A model generated the notes under the pieces. The model did not search any database and was not told where the DNA came from. It saw nothing but the letters and a program-made list of their open reading frames with translations. Shown piece after piece: positions 47,337 to 55,012 of a stretch of DNA of 64,000 nt. The translations under genes and the position numbers were made by a program. The DNA is from Rhizobium halophilum (GTDB lineage: Bacteria; Pseudomonadota; Alphaproteobacteria; Rhizobiales; Rhizobiaceae), in assembly GCF_021648825.1 (NCBI RefSeq), contig NZ_JAKJHS010000002.1:124001-188000 (forward strand), written 5' to 3'. Position 1 is the first letter of the stretch, and each line of letters begins with the position of its first letter.

Positions 47337-48349
47337 GTTCGAACCGTCTCCCGGCGATCCTCATCGCCATCGCCCTGGTTTTCTTCCTGGTGTACTCCTC
47401 CGTTTTCGTGGTGAACGAGCGAGAACAGGCCATCGTCGTTCGATTCGGTGAAATCCAGGATGTGAAGACGGAGCCTGGCTTGTATTTCAAGCTTCCCTTC
47501 GCTTTCATGGATGCCGACCGCGTTCAATATGTTGAGGATCGGGCACTGCGCTTTGACCTGGACGACATCCGCGTCCAGGTGCGAGGTGGCGCGTTCTATG
47601 AAGTCGATGCTTTCGTCGTCTATGCGATCAGCGATCCACGTCTGTTCCGCGAAACCGTCTCGGGTGACCGCGAGGCGGCCGAAGCGCGGCTTCGGACTCG
47701 ACTCGATGCCGCCCTACGGCGCGTTTATGGTCTGCGGAATTTCGACGCAGCACTCTCTGACGAGCGCTCGCAGATGATGCAGGAGGTTCATTCTCAACTT
47801 CGGGTGGCTGCGGAAAGTCTTGGGCTAACGGTGCGTGACGTCCGTATCCGTCGCACCGATCTGACGCAGGAGGTATCGCAGCAGACCTACGAGCGAATGA
47901 AGGCGGAACGTCTTGCTGAGGCGGAACTGATCCGTGCGCGGGGTAACGAACAAGGCCAGACGCGGCGCGCGATCGCCGACCGCCAGGTTGTCGAATTCGT
48001 ATCGGCGGCGCAGCGGGATGCGGAGATCATCCGCGGTGAAGGCGATGCCGAGCGCACTCAGATCTTCGGGGAAGCCTTCGGTCGCGATCCGGAATTCTTC
48101 GACTTCTACAGGTCGATGCGCGCTTATGTGGCCTCGCTGGTCGATACAGGAACGACCTTGGTCATGTCCCCCGACTCGGCGTTCTTCAAGTTCCTGAACA
48201 GCCCGGAAGCGGCAATTGCCGCCGACACCGCGCGGCCCGATGTGACGGGTGGTGCAGGCGCCCCGGCCGATCCGGCTGCAACCCCTGGTGATCCTGCAGT
48301 GCCGCCAAGTCAGTCCGGTATCGTGCCGGCACCAGGTACAGGGGGCTGA
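47333..48349 (+). CDS. hflC: HflC, FtsH protease modulator
   Basis: HflC is the partner of HflK. One N-terminal span (LPAILIAIALVFFLVYSSVFVV) precedes the SPFH domain (NEREQAIVVRFGEIQDVKTE). The C-terminal helix has RRAIADRQVVEFVSAAQRDAEIIRGEGDAE and DFYRSMRAYV. A C-terminal Pro/Ala-rich tail of about 45 residues is an addition common in rhizobia. Translation is probably coupled to hflK (ATGA). A strong terminator follows. Confidence 0.96.
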   Translation: MSSNRLPAILIAIALVFFLVYSSVFVVNEREQAIVVRFGEIQDVKTEPGLYFKLPFAFMDADRVQYVEDRALRFDLDDIRVQVRGGAFYEVDAFVVYAISDPRLFRETVSGDREAAEARLRTRLDAALRRVYGLRNFDAALSDERSQMMQEVHSQLRVAAESLGLTVRDVRIRRTDLTQEVSQQTYERMKAERLAEAELIRARGNEQGQTRRAIADRQVVEFVSAAQRDAEIIRGEGDAERTQIFGEAFGRDPEFFDFYRSMRAYVASLVDTGTTLVMSPDSAFFKFLNSPEAAIAADTARPDVTGGAGAPADPAATPGDPAVPPSQSGIVPAPGTGG

Positions 48350-48357
48350 TACGGAAG

Positions 48358-48380
48358 AGGCGGCTTCGGCCGCCTTTTTT
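48358..48380 (+). terminator. Rho-independent terminator after hflC
   Basis: A perfect 7-bp stem (48358-48364 with 48369-48375) and a TTCG tetraloop are followed by TTTTT, 9 bases after the hflC stop. It ends the hflKC transcript, so the DegP gene that follows must have its own promoter in the approximately 125 bases before it. Confidence 0.9.
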
Positions 48381-48507
48381 CATCTTGCTGCAGCCTGCGG
48401 GCAGCCCCTCACGACAGCGTCAGTTTCTACGGTCTTCATTCCGCCCTATGTTGCGGCAAGAGTCCGAAGCGGCCGCCCGCAGGGAGGCAGATAGAAGGGG
48501 AGGCCAC

Positions 48508-50214
48508 ATGGCTTATACGGTTTCAACGTCGTTCACGCGCGCGGCAGCGATCATTGCCATCGTAGCCTTGACTGCGGACGCGTCGGCGCAGACCCAGGGG
48601 CCGCCGGCTGGCTTGTCGCCTGAGGCACCTGCAGGTCCTTCCACCGAATCATCGCCGGGGACGGGCGCGCCATCGGTCTCTCCCGAGGAGGGATCACCCG
48701 CTGCCAATCCTCGCCTTGCTCCAGAGGAGATGTTGCCCGCGCCGCCGACCGCCAGTCCCACGGTCGAAATCCAGCCATCGCCTGGCTCGGCGGCCAGCTC
48801 TGGTCCGGGCTCGGTTGCAGACCTTGCTCAAGGGCTGCTCGACGCCGTCGTCAACATATCCACCTCTCAAAGCGTGGCAAACCAAGGCGCCGGCCCGCAG
48901 GCGCCGCAGACGCCTGATGGCGCTCCCTTCGAGGAATTCTTCGACGACTTCTTCGACGGTGACGGAGGTGAGGGCGGCAACCAGCGGGTAAATTCGCTTG
49001 GCTCCGGCTTCGTTATCGACCCCTCAGGCTATGTGGTGACCAACAACCATGTGATCGAGGACGCCGACGATATTGAGGTTGTCTTCCCCAATGGCAGCAA
49101 ACTGAAGGCTGAATTGGTCGGAACTGACCCCAAGACTGACCTGTCTGTGCTCAAGGTGGAGCCTAAGGCGCCGCTCGCGGCGGTTCGCTTCGGCGATTCG
49201 CGGCAGATGCGGATCGGCGACTGGGTGATGGCTATCGGCAATCCCTTCGGCCTCGGCGGCTCTGTGACCTTGGGCATCATTTCGGCGCGCGGCCGCAACA
49301 TCAATGCCGGTCCATACGACAACTTCATCCAGACGGATGCAGCCATCAACAAGGGCAATTCGGGGGGGCCGCTGTTCAACATGCATGGCGAGGTCATAGG
49401 CATCAACACGGCGATCATCTCGCCGTCCGGCGGCTCCATCGGCATCGGATTTGCAGTTCCGACCGAGCTTGCAGAAAACATCGTCAATCAACTGATCGAA
49501 TTCGGTGAGACCCGTCGCGGCTGGCTTGGCGTGCGCATCCAACCCGTGACGGACGAGGTGGTTGAGAGCCTCGGACTTGACCGCGCGCGCGGTGCGCTGG
49601 TTTCGGGCGTGGTCGAGGGCGGACCGATAACCAACGGCGAGATCAAGGCCGGCGACGTAATCCTGCGGTTCGATGGTCAGGCCGTGGGCGAGATGCGCGA
49701 CCTGCCGCGCATCGTGGCCGAGAGCGCTGTCGGCAAGGAGGTCGACGTCGTCGTCCTGCGCGATGGTGAGGAGCAGACCGTGAAGGTGACGCTCGGGCGG
49801 CTGGAGGACAGTACCGACGAATTGGCGCAGACGGATGAGGAGTCTGTCGAGCCCAATGATGGCCAAGCGACGGAAGACGAGGGGACTGAACAGCAGGATA
49901 GCGTCGAGCAGGGGCCGGCGGAAATCCTTGGCATGACGATTGCGGCGCTCGACGAGGATCAGCGCCAGGCCTTCGGTATTGCGGAAAGCGTTGAGGGCGT
50001 TGTGATTACGGCCGTCGCGGAGGGATCGAACGCGGCCGAGAAGGGCTTGAAGCCCGGCGACGTCATCGTCGAAGTGGGCCAGGACTTTGTCGACGGACCA
50101 GCGGCGGTGAGCGAGCGTGTGGATGCGCTAAAATCCGAAGGGCGGCGCAACGCCCATCTGATGGTCGCGGACCCGACCGGCGCTTTGCGATTCGTTGCAG
50201 TGCCGGTGGAATGA
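48508..50214 (+). CDS. degP: DegP/HtrA-type periplasmic serine protease (Do family)
   Basis: This is a periplasmic chaperone-protease for misfolded envelope proteins, 568 residues. A signal peptide (RAAAIIAIVALTADASA) is followed by a Pro/Ser-rich linker of about 70 residues. The trypsin-like triad is H181 (TNNHVIEDA), D211 (PKTDLSVLKV) and S285 (NKGNSGGPLFN). Two PDZ domains follow, and an acidic Gln/Glu/Asp insert of about 35 residues separates them. The start ATG 48508 has GGGGAGG upstream. Confidence 0.95.
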   Translation: MAYTVSTSFTRAAAIIAIVALTADASAQTQGPPAGLSPEAPAGPSTESSPGTGAPSVSPEEGSPAANPRLAPEEMLPAPPTASPTVEIQPSPGSAASSGPGSVADLAQGLLDAVVNISTSQSVANQGAGPQAPQTPDGAPFEEFFDDFFDGDGGEGGNQRVNSLGSGFVIDPSGYVVTNNHVIEDADDIEVVFPNGSKLKAELVGTDPKTDLSVLKVEPKAPLAAVRFGDSRQMRIGDWVMAIGNPFGLGGSVTLGIISARGRNINAGPYDNFIQTDAAINKGNSGGPLFNMHGEVIGINTAIISPSGGSIGIGFAVPTELAENIVNQLIEFGETRRGWLGVRIQPVTDEVVESLGLDRARGALVSGVVEGGPITNGEIKAGDVILRFDGQAVGEMRDLPRIVAESAVGKEVDVVVLRDGEEQTVKVTLGRLEDSTDELAQTDEESVEPNDGQATEDEGTEQQDSVEQGPAEILGMTIAALDEDQRQAFGIAESVEGVVITAVAEGSNAAEKGLKPGDVIVEVGQDFVDGPAAVSERVDALKSEGRRNAHLMVADPTGALRFVAVPVE

Positions 50215-50793
50215 TCAGGTGGTAGAGACACCGTCCGCCACGGCGGCATAGACGACGTGGCGCTTCAGGTGCGGATGGGTATCCGGCACCCGCGGATGGC
50301 TGAAGTCCATGTCGCGGCACCGGCGCATGCCGATCCGCTCCATCACTGCCGTCGACCGGCGATTTGCTTCTACTGCGAAGGCGAGGACGGCGGGGACAGC
50401 CTTCTCACGGAAAGCCAGATCGAGCAGTGCGCGGCCGGCTTCCGTCACATAACCATGTCCCCAGAAGCGGGTGGCAAGCCGCCAGCCGATCTCTACCGTC
50501 TCGGTGGGAAAGATTTCGGGCATGTTGGCCAGCGAGAGGCCGCAGAAGCCGATGGGCTCGCCGGTGTCCTTTACCTCAAGGGCGTAGAAGCCGAGGCCAG
50601 TCGCCTGGATGGAGCCGTTGATCCTTTCGAGCAGCGCATCAGCTTCGTCGTGGCTGCGGCGGAAGGTGAAGAACTCCATGACCTTGCTGTCCGCGTTGAT
50701 CTCGCGAAAGAGGTCGCGGTCGCTCTCGATCCAGCTGCGGACCAGAAGTCGTTCGGTCTCGAGGATAATCCATGGTTTGTCGGTCAGCGTCAT
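50215..50793 (-). CDS. GNAT family N-acetyltransferase (RimJ/RimL-like)
   Basis: This is a single GNAT domain of 192 residues. The N-terminus WIILETERLLVRSWIESD is typical of RimJ/L-like enzymes, and the acetyl-CoA motif region is TVEIGWRLATRFWGHGYVTEAGRALLDLAF. The substrate is unknown. Its start codon overlaps the serB stop by 4 bases, so it is translationally coupled to serB. It is convergent with degP. Confidence 0.88.
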   Translation of the reverse strand: MTLTDKPWIILETERLLVRSWIESDRDLFREINADSKVMEFFTFRRSHDEADALLERINGSIQATGLGFYALEVKDTGEPIGFCGLSLANMPEIFPTETVEIGWRLATRFWGHGYVTEAGRALLDLAFREKAVPAVLAFAVEANRRSTAVMERIGMRRCRDMDFSHPRVPDTHPHLKRHVVYAAVADGVSTT

Positions 50794-51680
50794 GGCATGA
50801 CGAAGTCCGTCTTGCGGTAGCCCTGGATATAGAGGAGGGCGGTGAGGTCGCTGTGGTCGAGGCGCATGCGCGCCTGTGCGGCAACCGTCGGCTTGGCGTG
50901 CAGGGCGACGCCGGAGCCGGCGAGGTTCAGCATTCCCAGGTCGTTTGCGCCGTCGCCAACGGCGATGACATCATCCGTGGAGATGCCGAGGCGGGTAGAG
51001 ATGTCATTCACCGCGTCGATCTTCGCCTGCTTGCCAAGGATTGGTTCGGCGACTTCACCGGTGAGGATGCCGTCGTCCGCGAGCAGGAGGTTGGCGCGGT
51101 TCTCGTCGAAGCCGAGGCGGGCGGCGATCGGATCGGTGAAGACGGTGAAGCCGCCGGAGACGAGCGCGGTATAGCAGCCCCTAGCCTTCATGGTCGCGAT
51201 CAGTTCCGGGCCGCCGGAGGTGAGCGTGATGCGTTTGGCGATGACGTCGTCGACGACGGACAGCGGCAGACCTTTCAGAAGTGCCACGCGCTCGCGCAGC
51301 GCCGGTTCGAAGGCGATCTCACCGTTCATCGCACGCGCCGTGATGGCGGCGACCTTAGCCTTCAGCCCCACCACATCAGCCAACTCGTCGATGCATTCCT
51401 GGCCGATCATGGTGGAATCCATGTCGGCGATCAGGAAGCGCTTGCGGCGGGTTTCCGCCTCCTGCATCACGAGATCGATCGGCTGGCTCGCGACAACCGC
51501 CTGTAGCTTGGCCTCGGCGGCGGCCGCGTCTGTCCCATCGCGCAGGACGATGTCGCAGGCAATGCCGTCGGCCAGCCAGTAGAGCCCTGCCGCCTGCACG
51601 ACCTCTGCGGCGCGTTCTCCGAGGGAGGGCACGAGGACGGGATTTGACGGATGGGCGATGAGCGTGGCAACGAGAGCCAT
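50790..51680 (-). CDS. serB: Phosphoserine phosphatase SerB
   Basis: SerB performs the last step of serine biosynthesis. The nucleophile and acid are D86 and D88 in IADMDSTMIGQECIDELAD. Other HAD motifs are KLTSGG-like ITLTSGGPELI, LVSGGFTVF and VGDGANDLGML. The 296-residue form carries an N-terminal ACT-like regulatory region. The start at ATG 51680 gives MALVATLIAHPSNPVL, the family start. It is head-to-head with miaA; the two start codons touch (CATATG), so the promoters must lie inside the opposite gene. Confidence 0.96.
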   Translation of the reverse strand: MALVATLIAHPSNPVLVPSLGERAAEVVQAAGLYWLADGIACDIVLRDGTDAAAAEAKLQAVVASQPIDLVMQEAETRRKRFLIADMDSTMIGQECIDELADVVGLKAKVAAITARAMNGEIAFEPALRERVALLKGLPLSVVDDVIAKRITLTSGGPELIATMKARGCYTALVSGGFTVFTDPIAARLGFDENRANLLLADDGILTGEVAEPILGKQAKIDAVNDISTRLGISTDDVIAVGDGANDLGMLNLAGSGVALHAKPTVAAQARMRLDHSDLTALLYIQGYRKTDFVMP

Positions 51681-52595
51681 ATGAGCGACCTTGCAAGAGA
51701 CTGCGACGCGATCCTGATAACGGGCCCGACTGCCAGCGGCAAGTCGGCGCTCGCCCTTCAGCTGGCCGCAGAGATGGATGGCGTCGTGGTGAACGCCGAC
51801 AGCATGCAGGTCTACGAGACCCTGAGGGTGCTGACGGCACGCCCGGCAGAGGAAGAGATGGAAGGCATCCCGCACTACCTTTACGGGACGGTGCCAGCGA
51901 CGACCGTTCATTCGACCGGTGCCTGGCTGCGAGACGTGGCGGCGCTTCTCCCACGCCTGAAGGCGGAGGGGCGGCTTCCGGTCCTTGTTGGAGGCACGGG
52001 ACTTTACTTCAAGGCGCTGACGGGTGGTCTATCCGACATGCCGGAGATCTCGCAGGAGATCCGCTGCCGCGTTCGGCTGAGGCTGAAAGAGGAGGGTGCT
52101 GAGTCCTTGTATCGGGACCTCGCCGCACGGGATGCCCCGATGGCAAAAGCACTGGAACCTGGTGATGGCCAACGGATCGTACGGGCGCTAGAGGTGCTGG
52201 AGGAAACCGGCCGCTCGCTTTCCGACTTCCAGGGGAAAGCCGGCCCGGTGATCGTCAACCCGCAGCGGGCGCGGAAGATCGTCGTGCTGCCGGAACGGGA
52301 GGTGTTGCGACGACGGATTGATCAGCGTTTTGAGCAGATGTTCGACAACGGTGCCGTGGCGGAAGTGCAGACTTTGCTTGCTCTTGATCCCGATCCGGAC
52401 CTCCCTGCGATGAAGGCGATCGGGGTTGCGCAGATCGCTGAGATGCTTGCTGGTCGGATTACGCCGCAGGAGGTCGTGGAGCGGGCCTCCGCTCTCACGC
52501 GGCAGTACGCCAAGCGCCAGATGACTTGGTTTCGCAACCAGATGGACGAAAGCTGGAGGAGGATAGATCCTGCCGATCCTCACTCCCTGTCGTAG
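51681..52595 (+). CDS. miaA: tRNA dimethylallyltransferase MiaA
   Basis: MiaA adds the isopentenyl group to A37 of tRNAs that read UNN codons. The P-loop GPTASGKS is at residues 15-22, followed by NADSMQVY, with the zinc-finger-like C-terminal part QYAKRQMTWFRNQ. The 304-residue length is normal. ATG 51681 starts one base after the serB start codon on the opposite strand. ATG 51651 is in frame but lies inside serB. Its 3' end overlaps the convergent HerA-like gene by 16 bases. Confidence 0.95.
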   Translation: MSDLARDCDAILITGPTASGKSALALQLAAEMDGVVVNADSMQVYETLRVLTARPAEEEMEGIPHYLYGTVPATTVHSTGAWLRDVAALLPRLKAEGRLPVLVGGTGLYFKALTGGLSDMPEISQEIRCRVRLRLKEEGAESLYRDLAARDAPMAKALEPGDGQRIVRALEVLEETGRSLSDFQGKAGPVIVNPQRARKIVVLPEREVLRRRIDQRFEQMFDNGAVAEVQTLLALDPDPDLPAMKAIGVAQIAEMLAGRITPQEVVERASALTRQYAKRQMTWFRNQMDESWRRIDPADPHSLS

Positions 52596-54667
52596 AGGCT
52601 GCTGAGCGGCTTCTTCAGAAGGCTCTCTCGCAAGGAGCCTTCGCGGCGTAGCGTCGTGGAGCGAAGGCTTTCGCCGCCCAACGGGCGGTAGCCGGACGAG
52701 GAGCGGTCTAGGTTCTCCTCCGGTGAAAGGCCGGAGGGGCGCTCGTAGAGTGATGGCCGTGGCGCCTCAGATACTCGTGGGCGCGGAAGCATATCCGGGC
52801 GGTATGGCTCCGGCCGTGCGGGACCAGGGGAAGAGGCGCGACTGTGGTGGCCCGCATTGACGTCGCTCGCCCAGCGGTCAAGCTCTGTCTCCGTCGGAAT
52901 ACTCGGCTGATCCGGTGCAGCATCCTCTCCCACATCCTCGCACTCGTCGTAGGTGCCTTGATCGAAGCCCTGCTTGAACGTCGCGATGTCCGGGCCGTTG
53001 ATCGAGCGCATGCGCGCCACAACGGTCCGCAGGTCGACAGTATCAGGGGTGTCCTCGTCCCCCTTGTTGGCGACACCATGAGCTTTTGGCAGATATTTCT
53101 GCTCGACGCGGGCAAAGCGCATCCGCATCGGGACCGAGATCGCCTCGCCGAAGGCAATCGCTTCGCCGTTGCCGATCGAGGACAGGAAGCTCGTCGTGGA
53201 GATCGAGGAGTTCGGGATGGCCGAACGGATGATTTCCTGGTCCCGGTCGTTTGCGAGCCGCATGGCAAAGAGGGTGGAACACTGCGACAGGATAGTCTGG
53301 TCGAGTTCACCCGGACGCTGAGTGATGACCCCGAGCGACACGCCGTATTTGCGGCCTTCCTTGGCGATGCGGGCAATTGCCTGCCGGGTCGGGAAGAAGC
53401 CGCGTTCTGCGTCCGCGGGGACGTAGCGGTGCGCTTCTTCGCAGACAACCAGCATGTGGATCGCGCCATTGCTCCACAGCGCCAGTTCGAACGCCATGCG
53501 GCATAGAATCGATGCAACCGAATTGACCACCTCGGAGGGGATGCCAGCCAGTTGGAAAGTAGAGATCGGCCTGTCCCCGCCGGGAATGCGGAAGATGTGC
53601 GCGATCGTCTCCATGATCGTATCTTGAATCGTATTGTTGGAGAACATGAAGTGATAGCGTGGATCATTGATTGCTGACATCACGCGCATCTTCAGCGTTC
53701 GCAACACGGGCTTTTCGCCGCGGCCTTCGAGGCGGCCGATGCGTTCGTCGATCAACGCCAGGAGGTCGGCCATCCTGTAGGGAACCGGGGTGTCGGCGGT
53801 GATGGAGCTCTTTTCGGTGCTGCGGCGCATGAGGCTCGAATCGCCGCCCCGAAAGGATCGCTTCGCTTCAGGAATGAGGTCGCGGAGGATATCCAGTTCT
53901 TCCGGTATCGACGGACGTCCGCGGTAGAGAACCTCGGCGAATTCTTCCAGCTTCATCAGCCAGAAGGGAAGGTCCAATGTATCGGTATCGATGACGACCG
54001 CATGTTCCGGAAACGCGGCCGCAAATTCGTTGTGCGGATCAAGAATCAGCACCCTGAGCTTCGGGTCCGCCTCGATTGCCTTGTGGAGCAGCAGTGAGAC
54101 GGCCGTCGATTTGCCGACGCCGGTGGAGCCAACGATTGCGAAATGCTTCGACAGCATGGACGGGATGTGGATCGTTGCGTCGATCGTCTCATCTTGGGTA
54201 AGCTTGCCGATGACGCAGGTGTCATTCTTGCCGGTGTCATAGATGCGCAGCAGATCGGAGGCGCGGATCCGGTGGGCGACGGCTCCGAGGTAGGGATAGC
54301 GCGAAATCCCGCCGGAAAATTCTTCACGGCCGTCGTCACCGACCCGGACTTCGCCCAAGAGCTCAGCCTCGATCCGAAACTCGTTGTTTTCACGCTCTCC
54401 CCACGTGTGTTTGTCGGTGTTCATGGAGTAGGCGAGCGCGACTACGCGGTTGCGGCCGACATTGATGGAGATGAGGCGCCCGACCGACCACAGTTCAGTG
54501 AGGTCCGTTTCCCCGAGTTCGGCAATGGCTGCGATGGTAGCGCGCGAGCCGTTGCAGGCCACGACACGGCCAAGCATTCGGTTGCCAGCCCGGTGGGAGT
54601 CTCGGCGGTCGTGTTCGCCAGCAGAAACGGAACGGTGCAAATCGTTGTTCAGCAAGACGTCTCCCAT
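52580..54667 (-). CDS. HerA-like ATP-binding protein (DUF87/helicase HerA domain)
   Basis: The 695-residue ATPase resembles the HerA/FtsK-like DNA-translocation group. The Walker A motif GSTGVGKST is at residues 180-188, after an N-terminal HAS-barrel-like beta domain. Walker B and downstream motifs include LRVLILDPHNEFAAAF and LVVCEEAHRYVP, with the arginine-finger region ARIAKEGRKYGVSLGVITQRP. The last about 120 residues are Arg/Pro/Ser-rich and probably disordered. No NurA nuclease gene is adjacent. It is divergent from the ilv operon with a 186-base gap to the attenuator peptide. Confidence 0.88.
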   Translation of the reverse strand: MGDVLLNNDLHRSVSAGEHDRRDSHRAGNRMLGRVVACNGSRATIAAIAELGETDLTELWSVGRLISINVGRNRVVALAYSMNTDKHTWGERENNEFRIEAELLGEVRVGDDGREEFSGGISRYPYLGAVAHRIRASDLLRIYDTGKNDTCVIGKLTQDETIDATIHIPSMLSKHFAIVGSTGVGKSTAVSLLLHKAIEADPKLRVLILDPHNEFAAAFPEHAVVIDTDTLDLPFWLMKLEEFAEVLYRGRPSIPEELDILRDLIPEAKRSFRGGDSSLMRRSTEKSSITADTPVPYRMADLLALIDERIGRLEGRGEKPVLRTLKMRVMSAINDPRYHFMFSNNTIQDTIMETIAHIFRIPGGDRPISTFQLAGIPSEVVNSVASILCRMAFELALWSNGAIHMLVVCEEAHRYVPADAERGFFPTRQAIARIAKEGRKYGVSLGVITQRPGELDQTILSQCSTLFAMRLANDRDQEIIRSAIPNSSISTTSFLSSIGNGEAIAFGEAISVPMRMRFARVEQKYLPKAHGVANKGDEDTPDTVDLRTVVARMRSINGPDIATFKQGFDQGTYDECEDVGEDAAPDQPSIPTETELDRWASDVNAGHHSRASSPGPARPEPYRPDMLPRPRVSEAPRPSLYERPSGLSPEENLDRSSSGYRPLGGESLRSTTLRREGSLRESLLKKPLSSLYDRE

Positions 54668-54816
54668 TCATAGGGTGACGGTATGGTCCAGCCACCCCGC
54701 CGCATCAGACATTTGGGCAAGCTAATAGAGCGCGCTTAACAAGTGGTGTAGGCTCACACCAGCCTTAGGTGAGGGGGCAGAAAGACGAGCTATCGCAATT
54801 TCTGGTCCCGTTCGCG

Positions 54817-54845
54817 TTGACGACGCGCAACAATCTGTCTAACAC
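54817..54845 (+). promoter_or_regulatory. Probable promoter of the ilv attenuator leader
   Basis: TTGACG (54817-54822) is followed after 17 bases by TAACAC (54840-54845). The transcript would start about 8-9 bases later, at or next to the A of the leader-peptide ATG (54854). No Shine-Dalgarno lies in front of that ATG, which is consistent with a leaderless or near-leaderless leader peptide, an arrangement described for the trpE(G) leader of Sinorhizobium. The promoter call itself is by eye. Confidence 0.5.
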
Positions 54846-54853
54846 TTCGTCCC

Positions 54854-54910
54854 ATGAGAATTTCAAACGGACTTATCGTGGTGGGAAGGCGCATGGGCAG
54901 GATGGGGTGA
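54854..54910 (+). CDS. ilv leader peptide (transcription attenuation)
   Basis: An 18-residue frame reads MRISNGLIVVGRRMGRMG and stops at 54908-54910. The codons for Leu, Ile, Val and Val are consecutive, exactly the amino acids whose synthesis the downstream acetolactate synthase starts. The stop lies just before the loop side of a long stem (54889-54897 with 54928-54936), and a terminator follows at 54943-54966. Stalling at the Leu-Ile-Val-Val codons when charged tRNAs are scarce would change folding and let transcription continue. Assignment rests on codon content, size and position. Confidence 0.75.
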   Translation: MRISNGLIVVGRRMGRMG

Positions 54911-54936
54911 CCATCCGGCGTTAGCCACCCATGCGC
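54889..54936 (+). promoter_or_regulatory. Long stem of the ilv attenuator (pause/competing hairpin)
   Basis: GCGCATGGG (54889-54897) is the perfect complement of CCCATGCGC (54928-54936). An inner hairpin GGATGG/CCATCC (54900-54905 with 54911-54916) and a small GGC/GCC pair sit inside. The 5' arm overlaps the end of the leader peptide, so ribosome position would decide whether it forms. I did not find an unambiguous antiterminator partner for the terminator arm. Confidence 0.6.
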
Positions 54937-54942
54937 GAACAC

Positions 54943-54966
54943 AGGCTCCTCAAGGGGCCTTTTTTT
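54943..54966 (+). terminator. Attenuator terminator upstream of ilvI
   Basis: A 7-bp stem (AGGCTCC at 54943-54949 with GGGGCCT at 54954-54960, one G-U) with a TCAA loop is followed directly by six T. It lies about 45 bases before the acetolactate synthase start codon, with no complete gene between leader peptide and structural gene, as expected for an attenuator. Confidence 0.85.
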
Positions 54967-55012
54967 ATGCCCGAAACACAGCATACACATCCAAAGCAGA
55001 CAGCAGCAGCGA

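Noticed and set aside
48350..48507. DUF2065 gene expected between hflC and degP in many Proteobacteria
   Set aside because: The gap is only about 160 bases, is occupied by a strong terminator and contains no frame with the DUF2065 two-helix pattern.
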